Source: Planctomycetota bacterium (lineage in GTDB: Bacteria; Planctomycetota; Brocadiia; JAJRTI01). Taken from it: 6,462 bases of DNA. How positions within the stretch are numbered: position 1 is the stretch's first letter; each line of letters begins with the position of its first letter. The stretch lies in assembly GCA_024278415.1 (NCBI GenBank), contig JAJRTI010000899.1:1-6462 (forward strand), given 5' to 3'. The translations under genes and the position numbers were made by a program. Below the pieces are notes generated by a model. The model worked only from the letters and a program-made list of their open reading frames with translations, was not told the DNA's origin and did no database searches. Shown in pieces: positions 5,437 to 6,462 of the stretch.

Positions 5437-6462
5437 ATGGCTGACACGCCGGCCAAGGCGCCAAACATCCTCATCGTCCTCGTCGACCAGATGCCGAACG
5501 ACGTGGTGCTGCCGGATCATCCCTGCCACATGCCCAACGCACAGCGCCTGGCGGAGGAGGGCGTTCGCTTCACGCGCGCGATGGCTCCTTCGCCCCACTG
5601 CTGCCCGTCGCGGGCTACGTTCATGACCGGGCTGTACCCATCGCGGCACGGCGTGTTTAACAACGTGGATACGAACACCGCGTTCCAGCTTGGCTTCAAC
5701 CCGGGAGTCCGCACCTTCTCCGAGGAGCTGAGAGACGTTGGGTACCGTCTCGCATACGCGGGCAAGTGGCACGTGAGCCACGTGGAAACGCCGGCGGACC
5801 GGGGGTGGAATGAACTCGTCCCCTACACCAAGAACAGACCTTCGCGCACCAATGCACAGTGGGACAAAGCGGCCGGCGAGCCCCAACCTCCGGACCACCC
5901 GCGCGAACCAGGCGAGGTCTTCCGGCCGGGATGGGGATCCACGTACGCGGTGGGCAAGCGGATGGAAGGGCCCGACGCGTACGCCCACGCGAGCTACTAC
6001 CAGAGCGCGGTGCTGCCCGGGGTTCGCGCCATCCCGCAACTGGCCAAGCAGGACGGTCCATGGGCGCTGTGCATCAGCACGGACATGGGCCCATCGACGA
6101 ACGTCCCAGCCGACCTGGCCGACCTCTACGACCCGAACGACGTCGAACTGCCGGCGAGCTTCGCCGACCTCATGCGCGACAAGCCGCGAGTCTACCAGCG
6201 CATGCGGCACCAGATTTGGGGGCAACTGGCGGAGGCCGAAGTGCGCCAGTCTATCGCCCACTACTGGGCTCTTTGCACTTTGCAAGACAGATACCTCGGC
6301 GACCTCCTCGCGGCATTGGAGGACACGGGACAGGCAGACGACACCGTTGTGGTGTTCGTGGGAGACCATGGCGACTACATGTTCGCGCACGGTCTGCGAT
6401 GCTTGGGCATCCCCTCGTTCCGCGAGGTCTACCACGTCCCGGCGATCGTGCGGTGGCCCCGC
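5437..6462 (+). CDS. Formylglycine-dependent sulfatase (alkaline phosphatase superfamily), 3' end beyond the window
   Basis: The frame is open from ATG 5437 to the window edge, giving 342 residues of a protein that is usually 450-550 long. Sulfatases hydrolyse sulfate esters using a cysteine converted to formylglycine. Here the signature is C55-C-P-S-R59 in HCCPSRATFMTGLYPSRHG. Other family residues are D17 in NILIVLVDQ (metal), K110 and H112 in GKWH, and D310-H311 in VVFVGDHGDYMFAHG. Two usual residues seem absent. The His of the PH motif expected near 218 reads DMGPST, and the Lys expected after the second HG reads GLRCLG (L323). No signal peptide is visible, unusual for a polysaccharide sulfatase, so the enzyme may be cytoplasmic. 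It follows the GH4 remnant by 54 bases on the same strand, consistent with a former shared operon for a sulfated glycan. The substrate is not determined, and reduced or changed activity is possible. Confidence 0.9.
   Translation, partial: MADTPAKAPNILIVLVDQMPNDVVLPDHPCHMPNAQRLAEEGVRFTRAMAPSPHCCPSRATFMTGLYPSRHGVFNNVDTNTAFQLGFNPGVRTFSEELRDVGYRLAYAGKWHVSHVETPADRGWNELVPYTKNRPSRTNAQWDKAAGEPQPPDHPREPGEVFRPGWGSTYAVGKRMEGPDAYAHASYYQSAVLPGVRAIPQLAKQDGPWALCISTDMGPSTNVPADLADLYDPNDVELPASFADLMRDKPRVYQRMRHQIWGQLAEAEVRQSIAHYWALCTLQDRYLGDLLAALEDTGQADDTVVVFVGDHGDYMFAHGLRCLGIPSFREVYHVPAIVRWPR

Noticed and set aside
4663..6435. Minus-strand reading frame of 590 codons
   Set aside because: It is antisense to the GH4 remnant and the sulfatase, which both show clear family motifs. 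Its open state is explained by GC-rich third positions.

Overview
The window is GC-rich bacterial DNA. It mixes sigma70-type promoters with genes typical of a polysaccharide degrader: a large secreted parallel beta-helix protein, a family 4 glycoside hydrolase (GH4) remnant and a formylglycine-type sulfatase. That combination is common in Planctomycetes, Lentisphaerae/Kiritimatiellae, Hydrogenedentes and similar lineages. No rRNA or taxon marker is present, so the assignment is only a suggestion.

Layout from left to right. Positions 1-198 hold no supported gene, only a strong short hairpin. Positions 199-525 (minus) encode an ArsR/SmtB metalloregulator-like repressor, with a near-consensus promoter overlapped by a cluster of operator-like half-sites at 547-579. 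Positions 601-1014 are non-coding and carry a pair of inverted REP-like palindromes (659-727). Positions 1015-3765 (minus) encode a 916-residue secreted multidomain beta-helix protein; its ribosome binding site fixes the start at 3765. A tight 8-bp-stem hairpin lies in its leader. Positions 3901-4589 (minus) hold a type II toxin-antitoxin pair: a ribbon-helix-helix-like antitoxin and a PIN-domain ribonuclease toxin, coupled by a TGATG stop-start overlap. An inverted-repeat operator lies on their promoter (4604-4649).

Rightwards from about 4678, the plus strand carries the C-terminal half of a GH4 enzyme whose N-terminal NAD-binding half is missing. A sulfatase gene (5437 to the window edge) follows 54 bases later and runs off the right side. 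The GH4 homology stops just beyond the toxin-antitoxin promoter. This suggests that insertion or rearrangement of the toxin-antitoxin module removed the front of GH4, or that the assembly is misjoined there.

Functionally, the beta-helix protein would act outside the cytoplasm on, or bind to, a polysaccharide. GH4 (if intact) and the sulfatase would process sulfated or glycosidic breakdown products. The ArsR gene and the toxin-antitoxin pair are independent, self-regulating units. I found no clearly new biological system. The most informative items are the nested REP-like pair with compensatory changes, the GH4/toxin-antitoxin junction, and a sulfatase that seems to lack two usual active-site residues.
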